A DNA stretch of 5,154 nt from Promethearchaeota archaeon (GTDB lineage: Archaea > Asgardarchaeota > Lokiarchaeia > Sigynarchaeales > SOKP01): positions 1 through 5,154 of the forward strand of contig SDNN01000208.1 in NCBI GenBank assembly GCA_004524425.1, read 5' to 3'. Shown piece by piece: positions 1 to 5,154 of the stretch. The position numbers were made by a program, and so were the translations under genes. Under the pieces are notes generated by a model. It made no database searches. It saw nothing but the letters and a program-made list of their open reading frames with translations, and was not told where the DNA came from. Numbering within the stretch: position 1 is the stretch's first letter; each line of letters begins with the position of its first letter.

Positions 1-305
1 AAGAAAAATATAAAAACAGACTAGATATAAAAATTGTCGCTGCAGGATTTCTGGTATGTGTTGTAGCTATTATTGTGGGTATAAGTATTGCCTTACTTTG
101 GGATACTTTTTCAGGGGCAGAAAATCCATTGTTCTCTATTGTGGAAATACTAGAAACTTTTTCTAATGGTTGGTTAGTACTTTTTGCTGGAATCGGGTTA
201 TTCATTATAATAGGGATAATAGTATTTATTATTTATTTCATAAAAAACGGTTATTACCTCGTGCTAAAAATCTTCGGAATAATAGAAAAAGAAACTTCAC
301 AATAA
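1..305 (+). CDS. 3' end of a gene for a small integral membrane protein of unknown function (5' end outside window)
   Basis: The reading frame is open from position 3 to the TAA at 303-305 and shows the last 100 residues. There is no in-frame ATG. A GTG at 75 exists but would cut the first hydrophobic segment in half, so I infer that the gene starts upstream of the window. Two strong membrane segments are visible, at about residues 11-33 (preceded by basic and polar residues) and 57-80. They are joined by a loop of roughly 23 residues with several acidic positions, and the second is followed by a short tail ending KETSQ. The second helix is very rich in Ile, Phe and Gly. I recognise no family, catalytic motif or cysteine pair. 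It could be the tail of a larger transporter or sensor, or a small two-helix protein. A T-rich stretch follows the stop, and the next gene has its own promoter-like element, so operon linkage to herA is unlikely. Confidence 0.7.
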   Translation, partial: EKYKNRLDIKIVAAGFLVCVVAIIVGISIALLWDTFSGAENPLFSIVEILETFSNGWLVLFAGIGLFIIIGIIVFIIYFIKNGYYLVLKIFGIIEKETSQ

Positions 306-320
306 ACAATTATTAAAAAC

Positions 321-372
321 TCTTTTCTTTAAACTTTTTTCTCATACACATATTTTTTCTTAGTTTTTTTTT
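321..372 (+). terminator. T-tract terminator region of the membrane-protein gene
   Basis: Four T-rich runs follow the stop codon at 305: a broken run at 322-330, six T at 335-340, six T at 353-358 and nine T at 364-372. Serial T-tracts without a strong hairpin are a usual form of intrinsic termination in archaea. The assignment is by composition only. In so A+T-rich a sequence some T runs are expected by chance, but the T strand bias over 50 nt is marked. Confidence 0.5.
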
Positions 373-459
373 AATAATTCACCTGATATGTATTAATTTG
401 TTAAATTAAAAAATCAGCGGGGCAATTCAATTTATATTAGACCTTCTCATTTATTGAGA

Positions 460-470
460 TTAAAAATTTA
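460..470 (+). promoter_or_regulatory. TATA-like element for herA, suggesting a leaderless mRNA
   Basis: The stretch TTAAAAATTTA is centred about 28 nt upstream of the ATG at 494. That is where an archaeal TATA box would place the transcription start at or within a few nt of the start codon. No Shine-Dalgarno-like purine tract lies between it and the ATG (the spacer is T-rich), which also fits a leaderless transcript. A second candidate, TTTATATTA at 431-439, would give a leader of roughly 30 nt. The 188 nt between the membrane gene and herA hold nothing else recognisable apart from the T-tracts and a short G-rich patch at 415-423. Confidence 0.4.
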
Positions 471-493
471 AGTTCTTTCATTATTTGATTATA

Positions 494-2017
494 ATGGTAC
501 AAAAACAGATAGGAACAGTATTTAATTCTAGAGATTTACCTGATGTTGCCAAATTCCCTTTTATTATTAGCAAACAAACTCAAAAAAATGTAGTTAAAAA
601 GGGGTTGTTTGTTTATACATATACATCTGAGGGTTTTTTAATAGGTATCATTGATAAGATAATTTTGATAAACGAATATTTCTCTGATGCTTTAACTATT
701 AAAGCTTATAACGAAAATAATAATCCAAATATTTTGAAAGGACTTTTTCCAAGTGAAGATTTTGAGTTCGCGATAGCTTTAGTAAAATCTCTTGGCATTA
801 TAGAATTCAAAGATCAAGAATCTAAAGAAATAATAAGAATCCATCGCATGACTTTTCCCGCAACTCCTGGATCCGATGTATATCTCGTAGAGGAGCAGAT
901 TTTAAACGAATTTATTGGATTTGATATAGAGGGAGGATTACAGCTAGGAAATGTAAAGATTACGAACTTTAGGGCAAATGTAAATATGAATAGACTTCTT
1001 AATAAGCATTTTGCCATTCTCTCGATATCCGGTGGGGGGAAAAGTTATCTGACTTCAGTTTTAATAGAGGAATTATTGTTGAAAAATGAAGGAAATCCAG
1101 GAATAATTTTAATTGATGTCCATGGTGAATATTTATATTTAAAAGATATACCGGAATTAAGCGGTAAGGTCAATTTACAAGATACCACATATTTTCAAAT
1201 TGCTACACCTAAGGTATCTCCATGGTCTTTTAAAAAATATCAGCAACAAATTTCTTATGTGCAAGTTAGAGAATTATCAAAATTCATTCAGAAATTAAAA
1301 AAGGATGAAGAAAAGAAGGGAAAATATTCTATTAATGATATTATCCAACTCATAGATAATGATTCTGATGGCAATAAAAGCACAAAACAAGCCTTAATAG
1401 GGTGGTTGTCCGAATTAGAGAGATTAAATCTATTCGGTCCGCAAGAGAATCCACTTATTAAGAATATTATTAAAAAAGGAGAACTCACAATCTTTTCCTT
1501 ACAAAAAGAGATAAATATCAAAAAAAAACAGATCATTGTGGATTATATCTGTAATCAGCTTTTTTATTTACGCCGAATGGATAAAATTCCCCCTTTCTTA
1601 GTGATTATTGAAGAGTCTCATCAATTTTGCCCAGAAGCTGCTCATTCCAAAGCAATATCAAAAAATATTATTGAAACAATCGCAAGAGAAGGAAGAAAAT
1701 TCATGGCTTGTCTATGTTTAATCTCTCAGAGACCAAAAAAATTAAGTACAACTGCACTGTCTCAGATGAATTCTAAAATGATTTTAAATATTAAAAATCC
1801 ATACGATTTGAAACATCTTATGGACAGCTCTGAAGCAATCACCAAAGAATACGCGGACATGATTTCTAGCCTTGGTGTGGGAGAAATGTTATTAATGGGA
1901 AATGCTGTTAATTATCCTGTCTTTATTGATGTTAGAAAACGAAAATACAAATCTAAAAATGAAGATATATCGCTCTCTGAGGTGTGTTTAAATTGGGAAA
2001 AAACCCATCTAGACTAG
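494..2017 (+). CDS. herA: HerA-family DNA translocase ATPase (HAS-barrel plus FtsK/HerA-type P-loop domain)
   Basis: HerA proteins are ring-shaped hexameric ATPases that move along duplex DNA, typically with the nuclease NurA and Mre11-Rad50 in processing DNA ends. This 507-residue protein has the family's full layout and about its usual length. Residues 4-60 form an N-terminal HAS-barrel (IGTVFNSRDLP, later GFLIGIIDK). Next comes the characteristic lead-in to the P-loop (PATPGSDVYL near 122, then NRLLNKHFAIL). Walker A is SISGGGKS at 177-184, and the strand-2 motif IDVHGEY lies at 207-213. Walker B is LVIIEESHQF at 369-378 with catalytic Glu374. The REGRKF segment at 398-403 holds candidate arginine fingers, and ISQRP at 411-415 is the sensor. 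The C-terminal DLKHLMDSSEA and GVGEMLLMG motifs are also typical. I chose ATG 494 over TTG 485, nine nt upstream, because it fits the TATA spacing. Walker A begins with Ser instead of Gly/Ala, and Walker B has Glu-Glu where Asp-Glu is common. No nurA, mre11 or rad50 is adjacent, so a HerA paralogue with another role is possible. Confidence 0.9.
   Translation: MVQKQIGTVFNSRDLPDVAKFPFIISKQTQKNVVKKGLFVYTYTSEGFLIGIIDKIILINEYFSDALTIKAYNENNNPNILKGLFPSEDFEFAIALVKSLGIIEFKDQESKEIIRIHRMTFPATPGSDVYLVEEQILNEFIGFDIEGGLQLGNVKITNFRANVNMNRLLNKHFAILSISGGGKSYLTSVLIEELLLKNEGNPGIILIDVHGEYLYLKDIPELSGKVNLQDTTYFQIATPKVSPWSFKKYQQQISYVQVRELSKFIQKLKKDEEKKGKYSINDIIQLIDNDSDGNKSTKQALIGWLSELERLNLFGPQENPLIKNIIKKGELTIFSLQKEINIKKKQIIVDYICNQLFYLRRMDKIPPFLVIIEESHQFCPEAAHSKAISKNIIETIAREGRKFMACLCLISQRPKKLSTTALSQMNSKMILNIKNPYDLKHLMDSSEAITKEYADMISSLGVGEMLLMGNAVNYPVFIDVRKRKYKSKNEDISLSEVCLNWEKTHLD
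1998..2003 (-). terminator. Possible T6 terminator of the small minus-strand gene, inside herA
   Basis: Six A on the plus strand (T6 on the minus) lie six nt past the small gene's stop codon. They are flanked by TGGG at 1994-1997 and CCCA at 2004-2007, which form a 4-bp inverted repeat around the tract. A 4-bp stem with the T-run in its loop is not a bacterial-type hairpin, so the T-run itself would be the active element. Weakly supported. Confidence 0.25.
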
Positions 2018-2019
2018 AT
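2007..2019. repeat. 13-bp perfect palindrome carrying both stop codons of the convergent genes
   Basis: ATCTAG-A-CTAGAT is a perfect inverted repeat with 6-bp arms and a single central base. The plus-strand TAG at 2015-2017 ends herA, and the minus-strand TAG (plus-strand CTA, 2009-2011) ends the small gene, so each arm provides one stop. The symmetry may simply come from two facing TAG codons with matching flanks. Confidence 0.6.
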
Positions 2020-2281
2020 CTTTTATAATTTTTTTCCTAATTGCCTCAGTATCTCGATTAAGAACAATCATTTTTTTACTTTTAGAAACCCGAAATACAC
2101 TAATCATGTTAGAACTCTCCATTTTCATAAAAATCTCTTGTAAAATATCTGAATTAATATATGGATGTTCTTTTTTCAATAATTCTTCAATTCTTCGATC
2201 AAGAGCTTCTCCTCTTGCCTCTACAAGAATATCCACAATAGAATTTATTACGGGTCTTTTTTGCCATCTATCTATGATCAA
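2009..2281 (-). CDS. Small basic protein, probably winged-helix-like; function unknown
   Basis: This frame encodes 90 residues rich in Glu, Lys, Arg and Ile, unlike the Ser/Phe-rich frame opposite it, so I take it as the real gene. I recognise no named family. Secondary structure judged by eye gives helices at about 11-23 (VINSIVDILVEAR), 25-38 (EALDRRIEELLKKE) and 42-57 (INSDILQEIFMKMESS). A likely beta-hairpin follows at 60-75 (ISVFRVSKSKKMIVLN), then a basic C-terminal helix at 77-89. Three helices followed by a hairpin is the winged helix-turn-helix order, so DNA, RNA or protein binding is plausible. The start is TTG at 2281, directly preceded in frame by a TGA at 2282-2284. A GTG at residue 16 is the only other early start. 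The flush upstream stop leaves open that this is the intact end of a longer broken gene. It lies 96 nt downstream of cdc48 on the same strand and overlaps herA's end by 9 bp. Confidence 0.65.
   Translation of the reverse strand: MIIDRWQKRPVINSIVDILVEARGEALDRRIEELLKKEHPYINSDILQEIFMKMESSNMISVFRVSKSKKMIVLNRDTEAIRKKIIKDLV
2021..2035 (+). terminator. T-tract terminator of herA, inside the opposing gene
   Basis: Immediately after the herA stop are four T (2021-2024) and then seven T (2029-2035), ending at CC. This is the kind of T-tract that stops archaeal RNA polymerase. It lies within the 3' coding end of the opposing small gene, where on the minus strand it encodes the lysine- and isoleucine-rich C-terminus. 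Confidence 0.45.
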
Positions 2282-2310
2282 TCAACTCTTTTTATTTAAA
2301 TTTTTAATAA

Positions 2311-2320
2311 TCATATAGAA
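2311..2320 (-). promoter_or_regulatory. Weak TATA-like element before the small minus-strand gene
   Basis: On the minus strand this reads TTCTATATGA, centred about 34 nt before the TTG start. A start site about 26 nt downstream would leave a leader of under 10 nt. A nearer A/T stretch (TTTAAATA, 2293-2300) is too close to the start codon for a normal archaeal promoter. The 96-nt gap also holds a T5 run on the minus strand at 2319-2323, which could end the cdc48 transcript. Read-through from cdc48 is equally possible. Confidence 0.2.
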
Positions 2321-2377
2321 AAAGATATTAGAATACAATATTAAAAGATGATCAGTTGTTAATTAATTTTTTCTTCT

Positions 2378-4618
2378 TCAAACGAATAAGCCTTCTCCCT
2401 TCTTTGTTTCAATTTTTCTACGTTTGAGTTTTTTACCGAATTCCTCATACCATTTGGTTATCTCAGGTGTTATTGTTGGATGGATTTCTCCATGTGATTC
2501 CTCAAAATGTTCTAGAGATACCTTTCTGGCACGAATATTTTCTCTTAAAGCTTTCATTGCAGCTTCTCTGCACCAAGTTTCGATATCTGCTCCAGAAAAT
2601 CCATCAGTCATTTTCACTAGTTTTTCTAATTCAACATTAGTAGAGAGTGGCATTTCTTTTGTGAATATTTTTAAGATTTCTAACCTCGCATTCTCATCTG
2701 GCGAAGGGATAAAGAGTATTCGATCTATTCTTCCAGGGCGAATTAATGCGGTATCTAAAATATCTGGTCTGTTAGTGGCTGCAATAACTACTACATCTTT
2801 CATAACTTCTAATCCATCCAACTCTGTTAAAAATTGAGACAGAACTTTTTCTGTCACCCCTGAATCGGTGGTATATCTGCCTCTACTTGGTGCTATGGAA
2901 TCAAATTCATCAAAGAAAATAATGCATGGTGCCGCCATCTTAGCTTTTCGAAATACTTCTCTGATAGCTTTTTCGCTCTCTCCTACCCATTTAGAAAGGA
3001 GTTCGGGACCTTTTACAGATATAAAATTCGCCTTACTCTCAGATGCAACAGCTCTAGCTAATAATGTCTTTCCACATCCGGGAGGACCATATAACAATAT
3101 TCCTTTAGGTGGATTTATTCCCATTCTTTTGAATATTTTTGGATTTGATAATGGCCAATCCACCGCTTCGATTAGTTTTTGCTTTAATTCTTCCAAACCG
3201 CCAACATCATTCCAATTTACATTAGGAATCTCAACAAAAACCTCTCTAATCCCAGATGGTAATACTTCTTTCATTGCTTCATCAAAATCCTCTCTCGTTA
3301 CTCTGATTTGTTCTAAAAGCTCTGGATCAATTATTTCCGATTCTAAATCGATCTTTGGTAAATATCTTCTTAAAGCAGACATAGCTGCCTCTCTACACAC
3401 AGCAGATATATCAGCACCTACAAATCCATGAGTAATTTGTGAAAAATCTTTAATTAATTGCTTTTTATCATCTAAAGGCATATTACGTGTATGAATTTGG
3501 AAAACTTCTTTCCTCCCTTTTTCGTTAGGAACTTTAATTTCAATTTCCCTGTCAAATCTCCCTGGTCTTCGCAAGGCGGGATCTAAACTATTTGGTCTGT
3601 TCGTTGCACCAATTACAATTACTCTCCCTCTGCTATGTAATCCATCCATCAATGCTAAAAGTTGGGCAACAACCCTTCTTTCAACCTCTCCAGTAACCGT
3701 CTCTCTTTTTGGGGCAATAGCATCGATCTCATCTATGAATATAATTGAAGGGCTTTTCTCTTCAGCTTCTATAAAGATTTTACGCAACTTTTTCTCTGAT
3801 TCTCCATAAAATTTACTCATAACTTCTGGACCATTAATAGATATAAAATGGGCTTCACTTTCATTCGCAACTGCCCTTGCAAGTAAGGTTTTACCACAAC
3901 CGGGGGGCCCTCGAAGTAACACACCTTTCGGAGGATCAATCCCGAGTCTTTTAAATAATGATGGATGTCTTAATGGAAGTTCTACCATCTCTCTTACTCT
4001 CTGGATTTCCCTATCTAATCCTCCTACATCTTCATATGTGACATACATGCCACTTTTTTCTTCCTCTTCTGTGACATGTTCACTTATGGATAAATTAGTC
4101 TCATCTTGTTTTATAATACAAATTCCTTTTGGTCTTAGATTGATTACTTTAAAAGTTATTTCTCTACTAATTCCTATAGATATTAGGATTATATCGTCAA
4201 TTGTTACTGGGTAATTGTTAAGTTTACGCTTTACAAATGTCTCAAATCGAGGATTACTTCTTATTTTAACACTTGCTGGTGCTAAAACAATACTCTGAGC
4301 AACTGCAGCCTCAACCTTACGGATTGTAACCGTATCATCTATACTAGTACCCGTATTTTTGCGTAGTCGTGAATCAATCCTAACAATTCCGAGTCCATTA
4401 TCTTGAGGATAACTGGGCCAACTAATACCGGCAGATTCATTTTTACCTTTTATTGCGATCACATCGCCCGTTTGGATCTCCAACTCTTCCATCGTCTTGG
4501 GATCAATACGAATGATATTTCTTCCTATATCTCTTTTCTTAGCTTTTTGAACTCTAAGCTGTTTTCCCGGCTCCTCTTCTTCCTTCTTTTCCCCATCACT
4601 ACTATCAGAAGCTGTCAT
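2378..4618 (-). CDS. cdc48: Cdc48/VAT-type AAA+ ATPase (p97/VCP orthologue)
   Basis: A cytosolic hexameric unfoldase and segregase that threads substrate proteins through its pore using ATP; in archaea it can hand them to the 20S proteasome. It has 746 residues, usual for the archaeal family. An acidic, probably disordered extension (1-20) precedes the N-domain at about 21-185 (double-psi barrel starting [16 protein letters not shown], then a second barrel). D1 runs from about 193: Walker A GPPGCGKT 237-244, pore loop KFYGESE 269-275, Walker B IIFIDE 292-297, sensor Asn340, arginine fingers Arg351 and Arg354. D2 runs from about 468: Walker A 511-518, pore loop KWVGESE 543-549, Walker B IIFFDE 566-571, sensor Asn616, arginine fingers Arg627 and Arg630. 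Both ATPase sites look intact. Aromatic residues in the D1 pore (Phe270, Tyr271) match archaeal VAT rather than human p97, which has Leu-Ala there. The protein ends Gly-Leu-Phe-Val, a near match to the HbYX proteasome-docking motif, without the long p97 tail. ATG 4618 is the only sensible start, with a TATA-like box 32 nt upstream. Confidence 0.97.
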   Translation of the reverse strand: MTASDSSDGEKKEEEEPGKQLRVQKAKKRDIGRNIIRIDPKTMEELEIQTGDVIAIKGKNESAGISWPSYPQDNGLGIVRIDSRLRKNTGTSIDDTVTIRKVEAAVAQSIVLAPASVKIRSNPRFETFVKRKLNNYPVTIDDIILISIGISREITFKVINLRPKGICIIKQDETNLSISEHVTEEEEKSGMYVTYEDVGGLDREIQRVREMVELPLRHPSLFKRLGIDPPKGVLLRGPPGCGKTLLARAVANESEAHFISINGPEVMSKFYGESEKKLRKIFIEAEEKSPSIIFIDEIDAIAPKRETVTGEVERRVVAQLLALMDGLHSRGRVIVIGATNRPNSLDPALRRPGRFDREIEIKVPNEKGRKEVFQIHTRNMPLDDKKQLIKDFSQITHGFVGADISAVCREAAMSALRRYLPKIDLESEIIDPELLEQIRVTREDFDEAMKEVLPSGIREVFVEIPNVNWNDVGGLEELKQKLIEAVDWPLSNPKIFKRMGINPPKGILLYGPPGCGKTLLARAVASESKANFISVKGPELLSKWVGESEKAIREVFRKAKMAAPCIIFFDEFDSIAPSRGRYTTDSGVTEKVLSQFLTELDGLEVMKDVVVIAATNRPDILDTALIRPGRIDRILFIPSPDENARLEILKIFTKEMPLSTNVELEKLVKMTDGFSGADIETWCREAAMKALRENIRARKVSLEHFEESHGEIHPTITPEITKWYEEFGKKLKRRKIETKKGEGLFV

Positions 4619-4632
4619 GAAAAATCAGTTAT

Positions 4633-4645
4633 GAAAAATTTTTGT
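4633..4645. repeat. First copy of a 13-bp direct repeat flanking the cdc48 TATA-like box
   Basis: GAAAAATTTTTGT; the core A5T5 is itself palindromic. An identical copy occurs at 4675-4687, 42 bp away (about four helical turns). This copy lies next to the TATA-like box on the side towards the gene, near the predicted transcription start. It could be a regulator site or curved A-tract DNA. In A/T-rich sequence a chance match is possible. Confidence 0.4.
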
Positions 4646-4654
4646 GTATATAAT
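4646..4654 (-). promoter_or_regulatory. TATA-like element of the cdc48 promoter
   Basis: On the minus strand this reads ATTATATAC, centred about 32 nt before the ATG. Transcription would begin a few nt ahead of the start codon, giving a very short leader without a Shine-Dalgarno site. Alternatives further upstream on the same strand are TTAATTATA (4661-4669) and TTTAAATAT (4725-4733), so more than one start site is possible. Confidence 0.4.
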
Positions 4655-4674
4655 ATAGAATATAATTAAAATTA

Positions 4675-4687
4675 GAAAAATTTTTGT
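4675..4687. repeat. Second copy of the 13-bp direct repeat upstream of cdc48
   Basis: Identical to the copy at 4633-4645 over 13 bases and in the same orientation. Together the two copies bracket the TATA-like candidates at 4646-4654 and 4661-4669. Confidence 0.4.
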
Positions 4688-4737
4688 ATTTTTTTCCAAA
4701 ATAACGATTTTTATTTTTACCCTTATATTTAAACCTA

Positions 4738-4750
4738 TAAAAAATAAATT
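4738..4750 (-). terminator. Possible T-tract terminator of the flavin-reductase-like gene
   Basis: On the minus strand this reads AATTTATTTTTTA, with a T6 run at 4739-4744 about 45 nt beyond that gene's stop. It would separate this gene from cdc48, whose promoter-like elements begin just downstream. The call rests on composition only. The opposite-strand T run at 4761-4769 is A-rich in this direction and would not act here. Confidence 0.3.
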
Positions 4751-4788
4751 TCAATTATTATTTTTTTTTAAATCGCTAATTCACTAAT

Positions 4789-5154
4789 TTATCTCATCTT
4801 ACGATTTCCAACATATCCCCCTAAAGTAAAATAACTTAGTTTCTCGTAATAAAGAGGTTTCATAAGTCCCTTTTGCTTACATAAATTCTTTAAAAAAAGA
4901 TTTTCATTAATAAATAGAGCAACGACATTTGCTGTTATAATAACGCGATTTTCTGCCTCTTCTGAAATCTCTTTTATCCAGATAGTTTTGCATTCCATAT
5001 GTGCGCAACATTCCATGATGCTTGGTGCCCTCACTTTTTTAGAATTAATAGGTGTTAAATCGGCATGAATAAATTCATCCATATCAGAAGGGATGGGATC
5101 TGCTGTCCTATTAACTTTTCTCAGCAAATTTATATTCGGAATATTTAATACAAA
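4789..5154 (-). CDS. C-terminal part of a flavin-reductase-like, FMN-binding split-barrel protein (5' end outside window)
   Basis: The frame is open from the window edge to the TAA at 4789-4791 and shows 121 residues. An internal TTG at 5125-5127 is not the start, because the codons before it read FVLNIP, matching the family's 'FVVNIP' strand. Further family signs are DLTPINSKKVRAPSI at 32-46 (compare 'GLTPVPSKKVKAPRI'), the ECCAHMECK strand at 48-56 (compare 'ECPVHLECK'), an ITANVVALFINENL segment near 72-86, and a final PLYYEKLSYFTLG. Proteins of this fold bind FMN and act as flavin reductases, flavoredoxins or electron carriers. About the first 60-80 residues, including much of the flavin-binding part, are missing, so substrate cannot be judged. 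Cys49, Cys50, His52 and Cys55 are clustered; one or two Cys positions here are common in the family, and the Cys-Cys pair is less so. It precedes cdc48 on the same strand, 170 nt apart, with a likely terminator and promoter in the gap. Confidence 0.85.
   Translation of the reverse strand, partial: FVLNIPNINLLRKVNRTADPIPSDMDEFIHADLTPINSKKVRAPSIMECCAHMECKTIWIKEISEEAENRVIITANVVALFINENLFLKNLCKQKGLMKPLYYEKLSYFTLGGYVGNRKMR

Noticed and set aside
75..305. Reading the first gene as a complete 76-residue protein starting at GTG 75
   Set aside because: The frame is open to the window edge and the GTG falls in the middle of a membrane helix, so a start upstream of the window is more likely.
494..2017. 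A HerA-based anti-phage defence module
   Set aside because: Such systems pair a HerA-like ATPase with a SIR2, nuclease or other effector gene. None is adjacent in this window, and the protein has the standard HAS-barrel HerA layout.
2106..2318. Plus-strand open frame of 70 codons opposite the small minus-strand gene
   Set aside because: Its product is rich in Ser, Phe and Ile with no domain pattern, whereas the opposite strand encodes a charged, helix-patterned protein. I treat it as a shadow.
2341..2360. Possible C-box-like motif of a C/D guide RNA (GATGATC near 2347)
   Set aside because: It does not match RUGAUGA and no properly spaced D box (CUGA) with K-turn pairing is present.
2424..3431. 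Two long plus-strand open frames (137 and 187 codons) inside the cdc48 region
   Set aside because: They are antisense to highly conserved AAA+ coding sequence, and their products look like reverse-complement translations of it.
4619..4788. A hidden RNA gene or small ORF in the gap between cdc48 and the flavin-reductase-like gene
   Set aside because: The sequence is almost all A/T, with no GC-rich fold, no tRNA-like elements and no convincing frame. Only promoter-like boxes, T-tracts and the 13-mer repeat are seen.
4789..5127. Reading the last gene as a complete 112-residue protein starting at TTG 5127
   Set aside because: Codons before the TTG continue the flavin-reductase family pattern (FVLNIP), so the gene is cut by the window edge.

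Overview
The window is strongly A+T-rich. It reads as archaeal chromosome: a two-domain Cdc48/VAT-type AAA+ ATPase with archaeal features (aromatic pore loops in both AAA modules, no long eukaryotic C-terminal tail), a HAS-barrel HerA-family ATPase, TATA-like boxes 25-35 nt upstream of start codons, few Shine-Dalgarno sites, and T-tract terminators. The base composition and I/K/N/E-rich proteins would suit a low-GC archaeon, for example a Promethearchaeota (Asgard) lineage. That placement is a guess and was not tested.

Layout. Positions 1-305 (+) hold the 3' end of a gene for a small integral membrane protein, followed by a T-rich terminator. A monocistronic, probably leaderless herA-like gene follows on + (494-2017). 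Its end overlaps by 9 bp, tail to tail, with a small minus-strand gene (2009-2281) that probably encodes a winged-helix-like protein. Upstream of that on the minus strand is cdc48 (2378-4618) with its own promoter region. At the right edge lies the 3' part of a flavin-reductase-like (FMN-binding split barrel) gene, also on minus (4789-5154, cut by the window end). The minus-strand order of transcription is therefore flavin reductase, cdc48, small protein. The gaps of 170 and 96 nt contain TATA-like and T-tract elements, so these may be separate transcripts.

How the genes might work together. Cdc48 unfolds or remodels proteins and may feed the archaeal 20S proteasome; its last residues (Leu-Phe-Val) resemble the HbYX docking motif. 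HerA-family proteins are hexameric DNA translocases, usually paired with the nuclease NurA in end resection, but no nurA, mre11 or rad50 is visible here. Nothing in the sequence links the five genes into one pathway, and I see no defence island, mobile element, CRISPR array, tRNA or rRNA. All gaps without genes are shorter than 200 nt. The most distinctive features are the palindromic junction of overlapping stop codons, the orphan herA with a variant Walker A, the Cdc48 C-terminus, and a duplicated 13-mer bracketing the cdc48 promoter.
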